Origin: Mycolicibacterium peregrinum
GTDB lineage: Bacteria > Actinomycetota > Actinomycetes > Mycobacteriales > Mycobacteriaceae
Direction of reading: 5' to 3'
Assembly: GCF_001665625.1 (NCBI RefSeq)
Contig: NZ_LZSY01000159.1
Span: 39,282-103,281 of the forward strand
DNA length: 64,000 bases
Shown: positions 1 through 9,551 of the stretch, piece by piece
Layout of the letters: the number at the start of each line of letters is the position of its first letter
Numbering within the stretch: the first letter of the stretch is position 1
The notes under the pieces: model-generated
Seen by the model: the letters and a program-made list of their open reading frames with translations, nothing else
The model's database searches: none
What the model was told of the DNA's origin: nothing
Made by a program: the position numbers and the translations under genes

Positions 1-39
1 GCCGACCGGCAACGTCCTGCGCAAACGATTCAGGTTGGC

Positions 40-1347
40 TCAGAGGGTGGGCATGAATTCGGCGAGTGCCAGGATCATGAAGACCACCAAGGCGAGTCCG
101 ATCAGCCCGCCGGCGGGAATCATGGCCACGCACACCACTATCCACACAAGAAGCCTCGGCCATTCGAACGGCTGGTTGCCCATCACACCGCCGCGGCGCT
201 CCCGGAACGTGTGATAGGCCGCCCACACGCCCGCGCCGGCAGCGGCGCAGCCGATGATCTTCAGGCCGTCCGGCGCCACCAGCAGGGCAACGCCCGCCAT
301 GATCGCCACGGCCGCAAGGCGGGCCGCCACTGCCGTGCGAAGCCCGGTCACGCGCGTGATCGCCGAGCCGCGATCCGGCTCACCGCGGTACCGCGGTAGC
401 CGCCCGTCGATACCCAACATTCGCCAGATCCAGCGCGACCACACCGTCCGCAAACCGAGGTCCTCGGCTACTCGCCGAACATCGGCAGCCGATTCAGCCA
501 TCATCTGGCGCGACTGATCGCTCCGCCAGAACGCAGCCTTGAAAACCCGTCGCGGAACACCGAATTGCCGGGCAAATGTGCGCGGCGGCCCCATCATCTC
601 CCCGATCAACCACCGCAGAAAGAACGGGAAAAGAATTGCGTACCACGCTCGCTTGCGCCGACTGACGCTCTGCATTCGCTGAGCCAGAAGGTCGTCGGCA
701 AACGATATATGGCGCGCTTCCTCGGCCAGGTGAATGTAGGTGATCTTGTTCAGCAGCGGCGGCACGTGCGCTGCGCCACGATGCTGCAGCGTCTGCTGGA
801 AGTGCAGCGGCTGTTCACCGCACAGCACCCCGATGAAGTGAATCATGTTGGCATAACCGCCGATAAAGCCCAGGATCGGTCCGATAAACCGGGACCCTCG
901 CCGCATTCCTGGCACGTCCTCGCCAGTGCGGTTGACGAATTCCTGGAACATCTGGATGTGATTGCATTCGTCGATCAGTTCGTGGAGCAGATACTGGAAT
1001 ACCGGCGAACCATTCGGCATCTTGCCGGCGTAATGCACCACTCCTCGAATCAACATCATTTCGAATTGGAGGGTGACCTTCAGGGTGTTCGCAGTTACCC
1101 AGCGTCCCATGTCGATACGGCGCTGCAAAGGCTGTTGGGCATACCATTCAGTAGCCGCGAGCGGAGCACTGTCCGGGTCGAGTTGCCATCGCGGGTCGTC
1201 GTCTGCCAGCGCGTTTTCGGGTGCATCCCAGTCGATGTCAACGTACGGATCGAAGCGTCGACGGACCGTCGCACGAGAGAGGGCCTCCACCCTGTCGAAA
1301 TAGAGGTCCCCCGTTGCCGTGCCGTCCGCGTCGCTGACCGTTGCCAT
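40..1347 (-). CDS. AurF-like diiron oxygenase with C-terminal membrane segments
   Basis: 435 aa. The N-terminal ~290 residues resemble the AurF/p-aminobenzoate N-oxygenase diiron family. Likely iron ligands are E96, E127xxH130 and E209-E210xxH213, the four-helix ferritin-like pattern. The C-terminal ~110 residues carry about four hydrophobic helices, so the enzyme is probably membrane-attached, which is not typical of AurF itself. ATG start at 1347. It diverges from the FAD oxidoreductase across about 300 bp. The family oxidises amines or C-H bonds; the substrate here is unknown. Confidence 0.8.
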   Translation of the reverse strand: MATVSDADGTATGDLYFDRVEALSRATVRRRFDPYVDIDWDAPENALADDDPRWQLDPDSAPLAATEWYAQQPLQRRIDMGRWVTANTLKVTLQFEMMLIRGVVHYAGKMPNGSPVFQYLLHELIDECNHIQMFQEFVNRTGEDVPGMRRGSRFIGPILGFIGGYANMIHFIGVLCGEQPLHFQQTLQHRGAAHVPPLLNKITYIHLAEEARHISFADDLLAQRMQSVSRRKRAWYAILFPFFLRWLIGEMMGPPRTFARQFGVPRRVFKAAFWRSDQSRQMMAESAADVRRVAEDLGLRTVWSRWIWRMLGIDGRLPRYRGEPDRGSAITRVTGLRTAVAARLAAVAIMAGVALLVAPDGLKIIGCAAAGAGVWAAYHTFRERRGGVMGNQPFEWPRLLVWIVVCVAMIPAGGLIGLALVVFMILALAEFMPTL

Positions 1348-1645
1348 TGCCCCATCCGTTGACTGTGAGTTTCCTTGCAGAGGGTATCAACTTGAGAGCC
1401 ATATCACGCCTCCAGCCACAGGATTGTGCCACGAGTTGTTGCACGTTCGTTAGACAGGCCCACTGGGCGGGACGCCCGGTTGCGCCGCCCGGGTGCGCGG
1501 ACCGTGCCTGCAGCGCAGCGCAGGCCCAAACCCGGACACCCAGGAGCACACTCCCCAATCGAGGACGCGTGGCCCGTCGTTACAGTTGACGCTGCTTCTG
1601 ATTTTTGTGCGCCGGACGCCGTGGGCCCAGTACCGTGTCGATCTA
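1348..1645. other. Intergenic region between divergent genes
   Basis: About 300 bp between the diiron oxygenase (leftward) and the FAD oxidoreductase (rightward). A TTGACG hexamer on the + strand at 1586-1591 could be a -35 element, but I see no convincing -10 at the right distance. No small ORF with a ribosome binding site was found. Confidence 0.4.
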
Positions 1646-3046
1646 ATGCACAGCTCATCCAGAACCCTCGCGACCCACGCCGTTGTCATCGGCGGCAGCA
1701 TCGCCGGGCTGTGCGCGGCCAGGGTCCTCGCCGATCACTACGGCCTCGTCACCCTGTACGAGCGTGACGAGCTGCCGGATCAGCCCGTCAACCGCGGCGC
1801 CATACCGCAGGGCCAACATGTGCACCTCCTGATGGCTCGCGGGGCCGACGAGTTGGAGGCCCTCTTTCCCGGATTGCTCGTCGACATGGTGGCCGCGAAC
1901 GTTCCGGTGGTGGAGAACCGACCGTCCTCCATCCACTTCGAGGCCGGCGGGCACCTGCTCGGCACCGGACAGACGCTCGAGTCAAACTTCACCGCGTACG
2001 TGCCCAGCCGCGGACAGCTGGAATGGCAGATTCGCAGACGGGTGTCGGGATTGCCCAACGTGCAGATCCTGCGACGGGGAGTGAGCGAACCGCAGTACGA
2101 CCCCGGTACCGAACGGGTCACCGGCCTCGTGCTCGACGACGGTGAACAGGTTGCGGCCGACATGGTGGTCGACGCCTCCGGCCGCGGCAGTCGGCTGCCG
2201 GTGTGGTTGGAACAGTGGGGCTACGAGCGACCGCCCGAGGAATCGATCAAAGTCGGGGTCACGTACGCGTCACAGCGGGTCCGTATCCCCGCGGAGCTGA
2301 TCAACGAGAAAATGGTCGTCGTCAGTGCGGCGCATGACAGCGGTCTTGGTATGGGCATGCTGTTCCACGAGGATGGCATCTGGACGGTCACCGCGTTCGG
2401 TGTCGCCAAGGCCGAGCCACCGAGCGATTTCGCCGGCATCAAACAACTTGGTGGCACCGCGCTGCCACCGCACCTTGCGACGGCGTTGCGCGCCGGTGAA
2501 GCGGTGGGTGACATGAACTTTCACCGTTATCCGGTGGCCAAGTGGCGGCGCTACGACAAACTGGACCGGTTCCCTGACGGGATCTTTCCGTTCGGCGATG
2601 CGGTGGTCAGCTTGAATCCGACGTACGGGCAGGGCGTGACCATGTCGACCGTGCAGGCGGCCAATCTGCGCCAGGTGCTCGCCGAAGGAACCCAAGATCT
2701 GGTTCGCCGACTGGCACGGCGCACCGCGAAAACCACCTACCCGGTGTGGATGATGAACTCGGTTGCCGATCAGGTGAAGCACGGGGCGGAAGGCGACAAG
2801 GCCTTCTGGTACAGCCCGTTGTTCGGTCTCTTCAACCAGTTCCTCGGCGCAGCCGAAACGGATCCCGTTCTGGCCGAGTGGTTTCTGCGGCGTACGAGCA
2901 TGCTCGACAGCCTGTGGCTCACTCCACCCCCACGGATCGTCGGACGTGCGATCCGCCACAACATCAAGGCGTGGCTGGCCGAACGCCGCCGGCGCCCCAA
3001 TGGCTCCGAGCAGTCGGTTACCGCCCGCGGCCGATCTGCCGGCTAG
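1646..3046 (+). CDS. FAD-dependent oxidoreductase (Rv3254-like)
   Basis: 466 aa from the ATG at 1646; an upstream in-frame extension to 1493 lacks family similarity. A Rossmann FAD motif GGSIAG lies at residues 16-21, followed by an acidic strand end (YERDEL). A second FAD motif (FPFGDAVVSLNPTYGQG) lies near residue 310, as in the PHBH/geranylgeranyl reductase-type monooxygenase superfamily. Position next to manA matches Rv3254 of M. tuberculosis. The substrate is unknown. Its stop codon overlaps the convergent manA stop by 4 bp. Confidence 0.85.
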   Translation: MHSSSRTLATHAVVIGGSIAGLCAARVLADHYGLVTLYERDELPDQPVNRGAIPQGQHVHLLMARGADELEALFPGLLVDMVAANVPVVENRPSSIHFEAGGHLLGTGQTLESNFTAYVPSRGQLEWQIRRRVSGLPNVQILRRGVSEPQYDPGTERVTGLVLDDGEQVAADMVVDASGRGSRLPVWLEQWGYERPPEESIKVGVTYASQRVRIPAELINEKMVVVSAAHDSGLGMGMLFHEDGIWTVTAFGVAKAEPPSDFAGIKQLGGTALPPHLATALRAGEAVGDMNFHRYPVAKWRRYDKLDRFPDGIFPFGDAVVSLNPTYGQGVTMSTVQAANLRQVLAEGTQDLVRRLARRTAKTTYPVWMMNSVADQVKHGAEGDKAFWYSPLFGLFNQFLGAAETDPVLAEWFLRRTSMLDSLWLTPPPRIVGRAIRHNIKAWLAERRRRPNGSEQSVTARGRSAG

Positions 3047-4269
3047 ATCCCGATCGTCACGCGGAACAGTTTCGTCGGCTCGGCCGCGGTCAGCCGGATG
3101 GGACCGTCCTCGGCCGCCACCCACGCCGCCGCGCCACGTTGCAGCGTCAGCTTGTCGTCGTCGGCATAGATCACGGCGGCGCCTTCGATACACAACAGCA
3201 GCTGCGGACCATCGTGGTGGGAGTGCACGTCGATCTCGTCACCGAGGTGCTCACCGTCGACCGTCAGCGCCGACACCGCGAATTCCTGCGCGGGCGTCCG
3301 ATAGATGGTTTCCGTTCCCTCCGTGACGGTTTCCGACCGCAGCCGATCTTCCGGCGTCGGGGTGAAGTCCAGCACCCGCAATAGTTCCGGCACGTCGACG
3401 TGCTTCGGGGTCAGCCCGCCGCGCAGCACGTTGTCCGAGTTGGCCATCACCTCAACGCCGACACCATGCAGATAGGCGTGCAGATTTCCGGCGGGAAGGT
3501 AGATGCCCTCGCCGGGTCCCAGGCTGATGCGGTTCAGCAACAGGGAGGCCAACACCCCGGCATCGCCGGGGTATCGTTCACCGAGTTCCAGCACCGTCTT
3601 GACCTCGGCTGCGAATTTCTTTGCCCCGGAACGGATATAGTGGACCGCCCCGTCGAGAACGGCCGGCACCAACACGTCGAGATCGGGCTGCGGCGCGGTG
3701 ATCCAGGTGGTGAACAGGGCCCGCAACCCGTCGGCATCGGACTGATCCGACAGCAGGTTGATGAATGGATCGAGATCCGAGACCGCCAGCGCACGCATCA
3801 ACTCGACCGTGCGGTCTACCGGGCGGAATCCGGCCAGTGCATCGAATTGTCCCAAAGCAACCAGCAATTCGGGTTTGTGGCTCCGGTCACGATAATTGCG
3901 GACGGGTGAGGACACCGGGATGTCGAGTCGGTCCTCGCGGTCGAAGCCCTCCCTCGCCTGCGCGGCACTTGGATGGGCCTGCAACGACAACGGCTCATCT
4001 GCGGCCAGCACCTTCACGAGGAAGGGCAGCGCATCGCCGAATCTGCCGATCGCCACGCTGCCCAGTTGCCCCTCGGGGTCGTCCTGAACGGCCTGGAGCA
4101 ACGACTCTTCACCGTGTTCGGTCTGTAGCCACGCCGGGTCCTGCGGATGTGCGCCGAGCCACAGCTCGGCCTCCGGATGGATTGTCGGACTGGGCCTTCC
4201 GGTGAAATCAGCGATTGCAGTGCGCGAACCCCAGGCATAGGTCCGCACCGCTCCCCGTAGCAGATGCAC
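3043..4269 (-). CDS. manA: Mannose-6-phosphate isomerase, class I
   Basis: 408 aa. Interconverts fructose-6-P and mannose-6-P, the entry to GDP-mannose for LAM, PIMs and mannans in the cytosol. Zinc-site motifs are visible: QAHP at about 97-100, HKPE at about 131-134, and the GEGIYLPAGNLHAYLHG block near 250, followed by a cupin-type C-terminus. It follows the SIS-domain gene by 3 bp and pmmA upstream, so the three form one operon devoted to mannose phosphates. Confidence 0.95.
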   Translation of the reverse strand: MHLLRGAVRTYAWGSRTAIADFTGRPSPTIHPEAELWLGAHPQDPAWLQTEHGEESLLQAVQDDPEGQLGSVAIGRFGDALPFLVKVLAADEPLSLQAHPSAAQAREGFDREDRLDIPVSSPVRNYRDRSHKPELLVALGQFDALAGFRPVDRTVELMRALAVSDLDPFINLLSDQSDADGLRALFTTWITAPQPDLDVLVPAVLDGAVHYIRSGAKKFAAEVKTVLELGERYPGDAGVLASLLLNRISLGPGEGIYLPAGNLHAYLHGVGVEVMANSDNVLRGGLTPKHVDVPELLRVLDFTPTPEDRLRSETVTEGTETIYRTPAQEFAVSALTVDGEHLGDEIDVHSHHDGPQLLLCIEGAAVIYADDDKLTLQRGAAAWVAAEDGPIRLTAAEPTKLFRVTIGI

Positions 4270-4272
4270 GTC

Positions 4273-5343
4273 TTATCCTCGAACCAGTTTCAAATACACG
4301 GCCGTCATCTCCAAGCGGACAGCCAGAACCGCCAGTTGTTGTTCCGGGCGCCCCACCGGCAGGGTCGTCCCAGCCTGGTCCGGCACATCCTCGGCACCGA
4401 TCATCACGATGTCGTCGAAGCCGCTGACCCTCGCCCCCACCAGTTGTCGTTCGGTATCGGTGATCAAGGCGAACGTACGCATGCGGCGCGGCAGCGGTCC
4501 GTCGATCTCCTCGTCGTGGAACAAGGACCGGGCCTCAGGGTGGGCGACCGCGCCGCTGCCGATCGCAGCGAGAACGTCACCCAGTCCGGCGGCGGCCACC
4601 ACTTCACCCGCCAGCCTCAGCATCACCGTCGCCCCGTGCCGGGCCAGCGCCAGGGTGGCCGGATTGTCACCGGCCAGCACGACCGCCCTGTCCGACATCC
4701 GTTCGGCCAGGGTCTTGGCCGGGTTGGTGAACAGGTCCCGTCCGGCGCTGTTGCGAAGGGCCTCGGCATCCAATTCGTCTGCGAGCGCGGCCAGATCCAC
4801 GCGCATACCGTGATCCACCACTTGCAGCGCGGCCAGACCCGCGGCCAGGTATCGAGTCAGTCCGAAGTCGTCGGGAACCCACAACCTGGGTGCCAGCACC
4901 ACCGCGCGTCCGGCCGCGACATCACGCAACGGGCCCTCGTGCGGCGCCACGATCAGCACCCGGGCCCCGCGACGCACCCCGGTGGCCGCCGCGTTCACCA
5001 GAGCCGGATCACCCGGATCGTGACCGGCCACGATCACCACGTCGAGTGCCCCCAGCCACGGCGGGGTCTCGGCGGCCACCACGATGGGGGCGGCGATCGA
5101 TGCGCCGAGAACGGCGGCCAACATGGCGCCTGCATTCTCGGCAGCGCCGCGACCGGCAACCCAAATCACCGTCCGCGGAGGATGATCGGCGTGCAGCGGG
5201 TCGAGCACTCCTTCGGCCACTGCCGCGGCGGTCGCCCGAACCTGGGCGCCCGCCATGGCCGCCGCCCGTAGCAGACCGTTGCGGTCGGCGGCCAGAAGTC
5301 CGTCACCGTCGTCCAGGTCGACCGTGGCGTCCACGGCGTTCAC
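4273..5343 (-). CDS. SIS-domain phosphosugar isomerase-like protein (Rv3256c/TobH type)
   Basis: 356 aa. The fold follows phosphoglucose/phosphomannose isomerase-like SIS proteins, with an alternating beta-alpha pattern (VIWVAGRGAAENAGAML near residue 60; VVIVAGHDPGDPALVNAA near 100). Annotated in actinobacteria as TobH-like. It overlaps the end of pmmA by 4 bp and leads directly into manA, so translational coupling and a mannose-phosphate-related role are likely. Activity is not established. Confidence 0.8.
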   Translation of the reverse strand: MNAVDATVDLDDGDGLLAADRNGLLRAAAMAGAQVRATAAAVAEGVLDPLHADHPPRTVIWVAGRGAAENAGAMLAAVLGASIAAPIVVAAETPPWLGALDVVIVAGHDPGDPALVNAAATGVRRGARVLIVAPHEGPLRDVAAGRAVVLAPRLWVPDDFGLTRYLAAGLAALQVVDHGMRVDLAALADELDAEALRNSAGRDLFTNPAKTLAERMSDRAVVLAGDNPATLALARHGATVMLRLAGEVVAAAGLGDVLAAIGSGAVAHPEARSLFHDEEIDGPLPRRMRTFALITDTERQLVGARVSGFDDIVMIGAEDVPDQAGTTLPVGRPEQQLAVLAVRLEMTAVYLKLVRG

Positions 5344-6728
5344 GGCACCGGCTCGCTCACCCCACGGATCTGTCCCAAAACTCTGTCGACGAGCGCGGCG
5401 ACGTCCTCGGCAGTGCGTGCTTCCACGTTCAGACGCAGCAGCGGTTCGGTATTCGACGTGCGCAGGTTGAACCAGCTGCCACCGCCGAGATCGACGGTGA
5501 CGCCGTCGAGGTGGTCGATGGACTGGATCGAACCGGAGAACGACTTCAGCACGGCATCGACACAGGCCGGCGCGTCGCTGACGGTGAAGTTGATCTCGCC
5601 GGAGGCCTCATAGCGCTGATAGTCCGCCATGAAGTCAGACAGCGGACGATCCTGCTCGCCCAGGGCGGCCAACACGTGCAGGGCCGCGAGCATGCCGGAA
5701 TCGGCGCCCCAGAAATCACGGAAGTAGTAGTGCGCCGAGTGTTCTCCGCCGAAGATGGCGCCGGTCTCGGCCATCAGGCCCTTGATGTAGGAGTGCCCGA
5801 CCCGGGACCGCACAGGAGTGCCGCCGCGCTCGATCACCAACTCGGGAACAGCGCGCGAGGTGATCAGATTGTGGATCACGGTGGCACCGATTTCCCGCTT
5901 GAGCTCACGGGCGGCCACCAATGCCGTCACCGCCGACGGCGAGACCGGACGGCCGAGTTCGTCGACGACGAAGCAGCGGTCGGCATCACCGTCGAACGCC
6001 AGGCCGATATCGGCGCCGCTGGCCAGTACGTGGGCCTGCAGGTCGACGAGGTTGGCCGGATCCAGTGGGTTGGCCTCGTGATTGGGGAAGCTGCCGTCGA
6101 GTTCGAAGAACAACGGGAGAATCGTGGCCCCCGGGATCGGCCCGAGCACCGCAGGCGTGGTGTGGCCGGCCATTCCGTTGCCCGCGTCCACTGCGATGCG
6201 CAGCGGACGCAGCCCGGCCAGATCGACCAGGGAGCGGAGGAAGGTGCCGTAGTCCACCAGCACATCGCGATCGGAGATCACACCGGGCGGGCCGTCGTGG
6301 GCAGGCACCCCCGAAATCACCTCGTCGGAGATCGTGGACAGTCCGGTGTCCTTACCAACCGGTTTGGCTCCGGCGCGGCACAGTTTGATCCCGTTGTACG
6401 CGGCCGGGTTGTGGCTGGCGGTGAACATCGCTCCGGGGCAGTCCAACAGGCCCGAGGCGAAGTAGAGCTGATCGGTGGAGGCCAACCCGATGCGGACCAC
6501 ATCCAAGCCCTGGGCTGTCACGCCGTCGGCGAATGCGGCCGCCAGCGTCGGCGAACTCTCTCGCATGTCATAGCCGATCACGACCTGTGTGGCGCCCTCG
6601 GCGCGGACCAGGCGAGCGAACGCACCGGCGACGTCGGCCACGAACGCTTCGTCGATCTGGCTACCGACCAGACCACGGACGTCATAGGCCTTGATGACAT
6701 CGTGAACAGCCGCCGCTGGCCTAGACAT
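5340..6728 (-). CDS. pmmA: Phosphomannomutase/phosphoglucomutase
   Basis: 462 aa. Converts mannose-6-P to mannose-1-P. All four signature loops are present: the phosphoserine loop TASHNP with Ser105, the metal loop DGDADR near 245, the sugar-specificity loop GGEHSAHYYF near 330, and the phosphate-binding loop RTSNTEP near 430. ATG start at 6728. First gene of the pmmA-SIS-manA operon, matching Rv3257c. Confidence 0.95.
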   Translation of the reverse strand: MSRPAAAVHDVIKAYDVRGLVGSQIDEAFVADVAGAFARLVRAEGATQVVIGYDMRESSPTLAAAFADGVTAQGLDVVRIGLASTDQLYFASGLLDCPGAMFTASHNPAAYNGIKLCRAGAKPVGKDTGLSTISDEVISGVPAHDGPPGVISDRDVLVDYGTFLRSLVDLAGLRPLRIAVDAGNGMAGHTTPAVLGPIPGATILPLFFELDGSFPNHEANPLDPANLVDLQAHVLASGADIGLAFDGDADRCFVVDELGRPVSPSAVTALVAARELKREIGATVIHNLITSRAVPELVIERGGTPVRSRVGHSYIKGLMAETGAIFGGEHSAHYYFRDFWGADSGMLAALHVLAALGEQDRPLSDFMADYQRYEASGEINFTVSDAPACVDAVLKSFSGSIQSIDHLDGVTVDLGGGSWFNLRTSNTEPLLRLNVEARTAEDVAALVDRVLGQIRGVSEPVP

Positions 6729-6845
6729 ATAGCTCCTTGTGAAACGGGATCGTTGGCGCCAGCCTAACCGTCGGGCGGCGCCGACACGTTCACTACTCTT
6801 GGGCCGGTCGTCGTCTAATCAGGATCTAATCAGGGCTAGTCCGTA

Positions 6846-7265
6846 CTAGTTGTCGGGGTCCGGCAAGACCCGCAGGTGCCCGCGACGGCGGCCGTTGGTC
6901 TCGGCGGGACGCGCCTGCGGCGCCATCACCGCACTGGCCCCCACACCGGTGGAGGGATCGGAGAATCCGGCCACCACCCCGCTGTGGGGAACCGCACCGG
7001 GCTGGCCTTCACGCACGGCGTCGGCGAGTGCGACGAGGTCGTCCTCGTCGGGGTGGGTGGGCAGCGGGCCGGCATGACGGACCAACTCCCAGCCTCGCGG
7101 TGCCGTGATCCGGCCGGCGTGGCCGACGCAGAGGTCCCAGGAGTGGGGTTCAGACACCGTGGCCAGGGGTCCGACCACCGCCGTGGAGTCGGAGTAGACA
7201 AAAGTCAACGTCGCCACGGCATAGTGCGGGCACCCGGGCCGGCAGCAGCGACGGGGAACATTCAC
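6846..7265 (-). CDS. DUF3499 family protein (Rv3258c-like)
   Basis: 139 aa, GTG start. The N-terminus holds two closely spaced cysteine pairs (CCRPGC) and a later Cys-His cluster (WDLCVGHAGR), suggesting a small zinc ribbon; the C-terminus is basic and low-complexity. This actinobacterial family has no established function. It diverges from the metallopeptidase-fold gene and lies beside whiB2, as in other mycobacteria. Confidence 0.85.
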   Translation of the reverse strand: MNVPRRCCRPGCPHYAVATLTFVYSDSTAVVGPLATVSEPHSWDLCVGHAGRITAPRGWELVRHAGPLPTHPDEDDLVALADAVREGQPGAVPHSGVVAGFSDPSTGVGASAVMAPQARPAETNGRRRGHLRVLPDPDN

Positions 7266-7354
7266 GCAACAGAGATTACTTTGGACGGTCGCTGTGCGGT
7301 GCCGGACACGCGCAGCCGTCGGGTCCCCGATCCCGAACCGTTACGATCATCGCC

Positions 7355-7819
7355 GTGGCCCAGCGAAACCCATGGCGATCGCGTCGCGGCCGCGACATGC
7401 GCGGACCGCTGCTGCCGCGCTCGGTTCCCGGCTGGCGTAGTCGGGGCGAGCGGTTCGACATGGCAGTACTGGAAGCCTATGAGCCGATCGAGCGTCGGTG
7501 GGCGGCGCGGATCAAAGAACTCGATGTCGCGGTGGATGAGATTCCGCGGATGTCTCCGAAAGATCCCGAGGGCGTGCAATGGCCGCCCGAGGTCATCGCC
7601 GACGGACCGATCGCACTGGCGCGGTTGATACCTGCTGGGGTTGATGTCAGAGGAAATGCGACCCGGGCTCGAATTGTCTTGTTCCGCAAGCCCATCGAGC
7701 GCCGGGTCAAAGGATCCGATGAGCTAGCTGACCTGCTGCATGAAATCCTGGTGGCACAGGTGGCCACCTATCTGGGAGTTGAACCGTCAGTCATCGACCC
7801 AACGATCGACGACGACTGA
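7355..7819 (+). CDS. Zincin-like metallopeptidase family protein (Rv3259-like)
   Basis: 154 aa, GTG start. Belongs by layout to the small PF06262 metallopeptidase family, whose hallmark is HExxH near the C-terminus. Here the site reads HEILV at residues 129-133, so the second histidine ligand is missing and catalysis is doubtful. A TACGAT -10 box at 7342-7347 sits 7 bp before the GTG, which suggests a leaderless transcript. Confidence 0.75.
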   Translation: MAQRNPWRSRRGRDMRGPLLPRSVPGWRSRGERFDMAVLEAYEPIERRWAARIKELDVAVDEIPRMSPKDPEGVQWPPEVIADGPIALARLIPAGVDVRGNATRARIVLFRKPIERRVKGSDELADLLHEILVAQVATYLGVEPSVIDPTIDDD

Positions 7820-7862
7820 CGTCGAGCGCTACATCGTGCGATGAGCGCTCCACCGGAGAGCG

Positions 7863-8267
7863 TCAGATGATGCCGCGCTTGAGGCGGCGACGCTCCCGTT
7901 CGGACAATCCTCCCCAGATGCCGAAGCGCTCATCGTGCGCGAGCGCGTACTCCAGGCAGGCATCCTTGACTTCACAGCCTAGGCAGATGCGCTTGGCCTC
8001 GCGGGTAGACCCGCCCTTCTCCGGAAAGAACGCCTCCGGGTCGGTCTGTGCGCACAGCGCACGTTCCTGCCATTGGTCGTCTTCGTCTTCCGGATCAACA
8101 TCAATGTGTTCGGGAACCGAACTCACCGGAACCAGACTCAGTTGAGGACGTCCGGCCGCCCCCAGCGGTGTCGGTCCCACGTTGATGTGCGGTGCGTTGT
8201 CTACCGAGCCGAGTAGCCGATCGTCAAACCGGACCACATGATCGAAATCGCCGCTCTCATAAGACAT
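7863..8267 (-). CDS. whiB2: WhiB-family iron-sulfur regulator WhiB2 (WhmD)
   Basis: 134 aa from the ATG at 8267. A perfect AGGAGG lies just upstream, so the longer reading to 8285 is rejected. Four cysteines (one, then C-x2-C-x5-C) bind a 4Fe-4S cluster; GIWGG and the basic tail (ERERRRLKRG) follow the family pattern for sigma-factor contact and DNA binding. WhmD is needed for septation and division in M. smegmatis. It converges with the metallopeptidase-fold gene. Confidence 0.95.
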   Translation of the reverse strand: MSYESGDFDHVVRFDDRLLGSVDNAPHINVGPTPLGAAGRPQLSLVPVSSVPEHIDVDPEDEDDQWQERALCAQTDPEAFFPEKGGSTREAKRICLGCEVKDACLEYALAHDERFGIWGGLSERERRRLKRGII

Positions 8268-8561
8268 TATCCCCCGCCTCCTCACTCGGTCTCGTAGATC
8301 CTAAGTGGAGCCCCACTACTGCGATGTGCGGTCACCCCATTCGAACAGTTGATCGAATCTCGGTCCGCGACACCGGAATAGGTCACCAACCGGGAAATGA
8401 CACATCTGTGATTACACACGTGTTAGCTGCCAGGGTCAAGCGCCAGGACGCGAATTCATACCATCTCGTAATGTCAAATCGGCGCGTCGCGACATCGGCG
8501 TGTCCTGCCCGTGACGACGTCGTTTCCATCCGCACGCTCTCAACGCTTAGGGTCGGACGTT
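8268..8561. other. Intergenic region between whiB2 and fbiA
   Basis: About 290 bp of relatively AT-richer sequence holding both divergent promoters. For fbiA, TAGGGT at 8548-8553 lies 8 bp before the GTG, a leaderless arrangement. I could not define the whiB2 promoter. No RNA gene was recognised. Confidence 0.45.
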
Positions 8562-9551
8562 GTGAAGATCACCGTTCTGGTCGGCGGCGTCGGAGGCGCC
8601 CGGTTTTTGCTGGGCGTACAGCACCTGTTGGGCCTCGGCCAGTTCGCCGGGACCGACAGCAAGCAAAAACATGAACTCACCGCGATCGTGAACGTCGGTG
8701 ACGACGCCTGGATGCACGGCGTCCGCATCTGCCCGGACCTCGACACCTGCATGTACACGCTGGGTGGCGGAATCGACCCCGAACGCGGCTGGGGTCACCG
8801 CAATGAAACGTGGCACGCCAAGGAAGAACTCGCTGCCTACGGTGTGCAACCCGACTGGTTCGGACTCGGCGACCGGGACTTGGCCACCCATCTGGTTCGC
8901 ACCCAGATGCTGCGCGCCGGCTACCCACTGTCACAGGTCACCGAGGCATTGTGTAAGCGCTGGTCACCGGGGGCGCGGTTGCTGCCCGTCACCGACGACC
9001 GCAGCGAGACCCACGTGGTCATCACCGACCCCGCGGACGGGGAACGGCGGGCCATCCACTTCCAGGAGTGGTGGGTGCGTCACCGCGCGCAGGTGCCCTC
9101 ACACAGCTTTGCGTTCGTCGGGGCGGAACAGGCAACCGCCGCGCCGGGCGTCGCCGAGGCAATCACCGACGCCGATGCGGTGTTGCTGGCGCCGTCGAAT
9201 CCCGTCGTGAGTATCGGACCGATCCTGCAGATTCCCGGCGTCCGCGGCGCGCTGCGCTCGACCAAGGCGCCGGTGGTCGGCTACTCCCCCATCATCAATG
9301 GAAAACCGTTGCGCGGCATGGCCGATGAGTGCCTGTCCATCATCGGTGTGGAATCCACGTCACAGGCCGTCGGCCGGCATTTCGGCGCCCGGTCGGGCAC
9401 CGGAATCCTGGACGGCTGGCTGATACACGAGGGCGATGAGGCCGACATCGAGGGGGTTCAGGTGCGCGCGGTGCCACTGCTGATGACCGACCCGTCGACC
9501 ACCGCCGAGATGGTGCGGGCCGGCCTTGACCTGGCCGGCGTTGTGCTGTGA
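8562..9551 (+). CDS. fbiA: Phospholactate-type transferase of F420 synthesis (FbiA/CofD)
   Basis: 329 aa from the GTG at 8562 (VKITVLVGGVGGARFLLG). Transfers the phospho-three-carbon moiety (phosphoenolpyruvate-derived in mycobacteria) to the deazaflavin Fo, giving dehydro-F420-0. The N-terminal glycine-rich loop and the VNVGDDAW motif near residue 50 are family hallmarks. Its stop overlaps the fbiB GTG by 4 bp. F420 is used by the LLM oxidoreductase at 62-63 kb. Confidence 0.95.
   Translation: MKITVLVGGVGGARFLLGVQHLLGLGQFAGTDSKQKHELTAIVNVGDDAWMHGVRICPDLDTCMYTLGGGIDPERGWGHRNETWHAKEELAAYGVQPDWFGLGDRDLATHLVRTQMLRAGYPLSQVTEALCKRWSPGARLLPVTDDRSETHVVITDPADGERRAIHFQEWWVRHRAQVPSHSFAFVGAEQATAAPGVAEAITDADAVLLAPSNPVVSIGPILQIPGVRGALRSTKAPVVGYSPIINGKPLRGMADECLSIIGVESTSQAVGRHFGARSGTGILDGWLIHEGDEADIEGVQVRAVPLLMTDPSTTAEMVRAGLDLAGVVL

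Noticed and set aside
4890..6767. 625-aa open frame on the + strand opposite the SIS-domain and pmmA genes
   Set aside because: Opposes two well-identified genes, with an Arg/Pro-rich low-complexity start.
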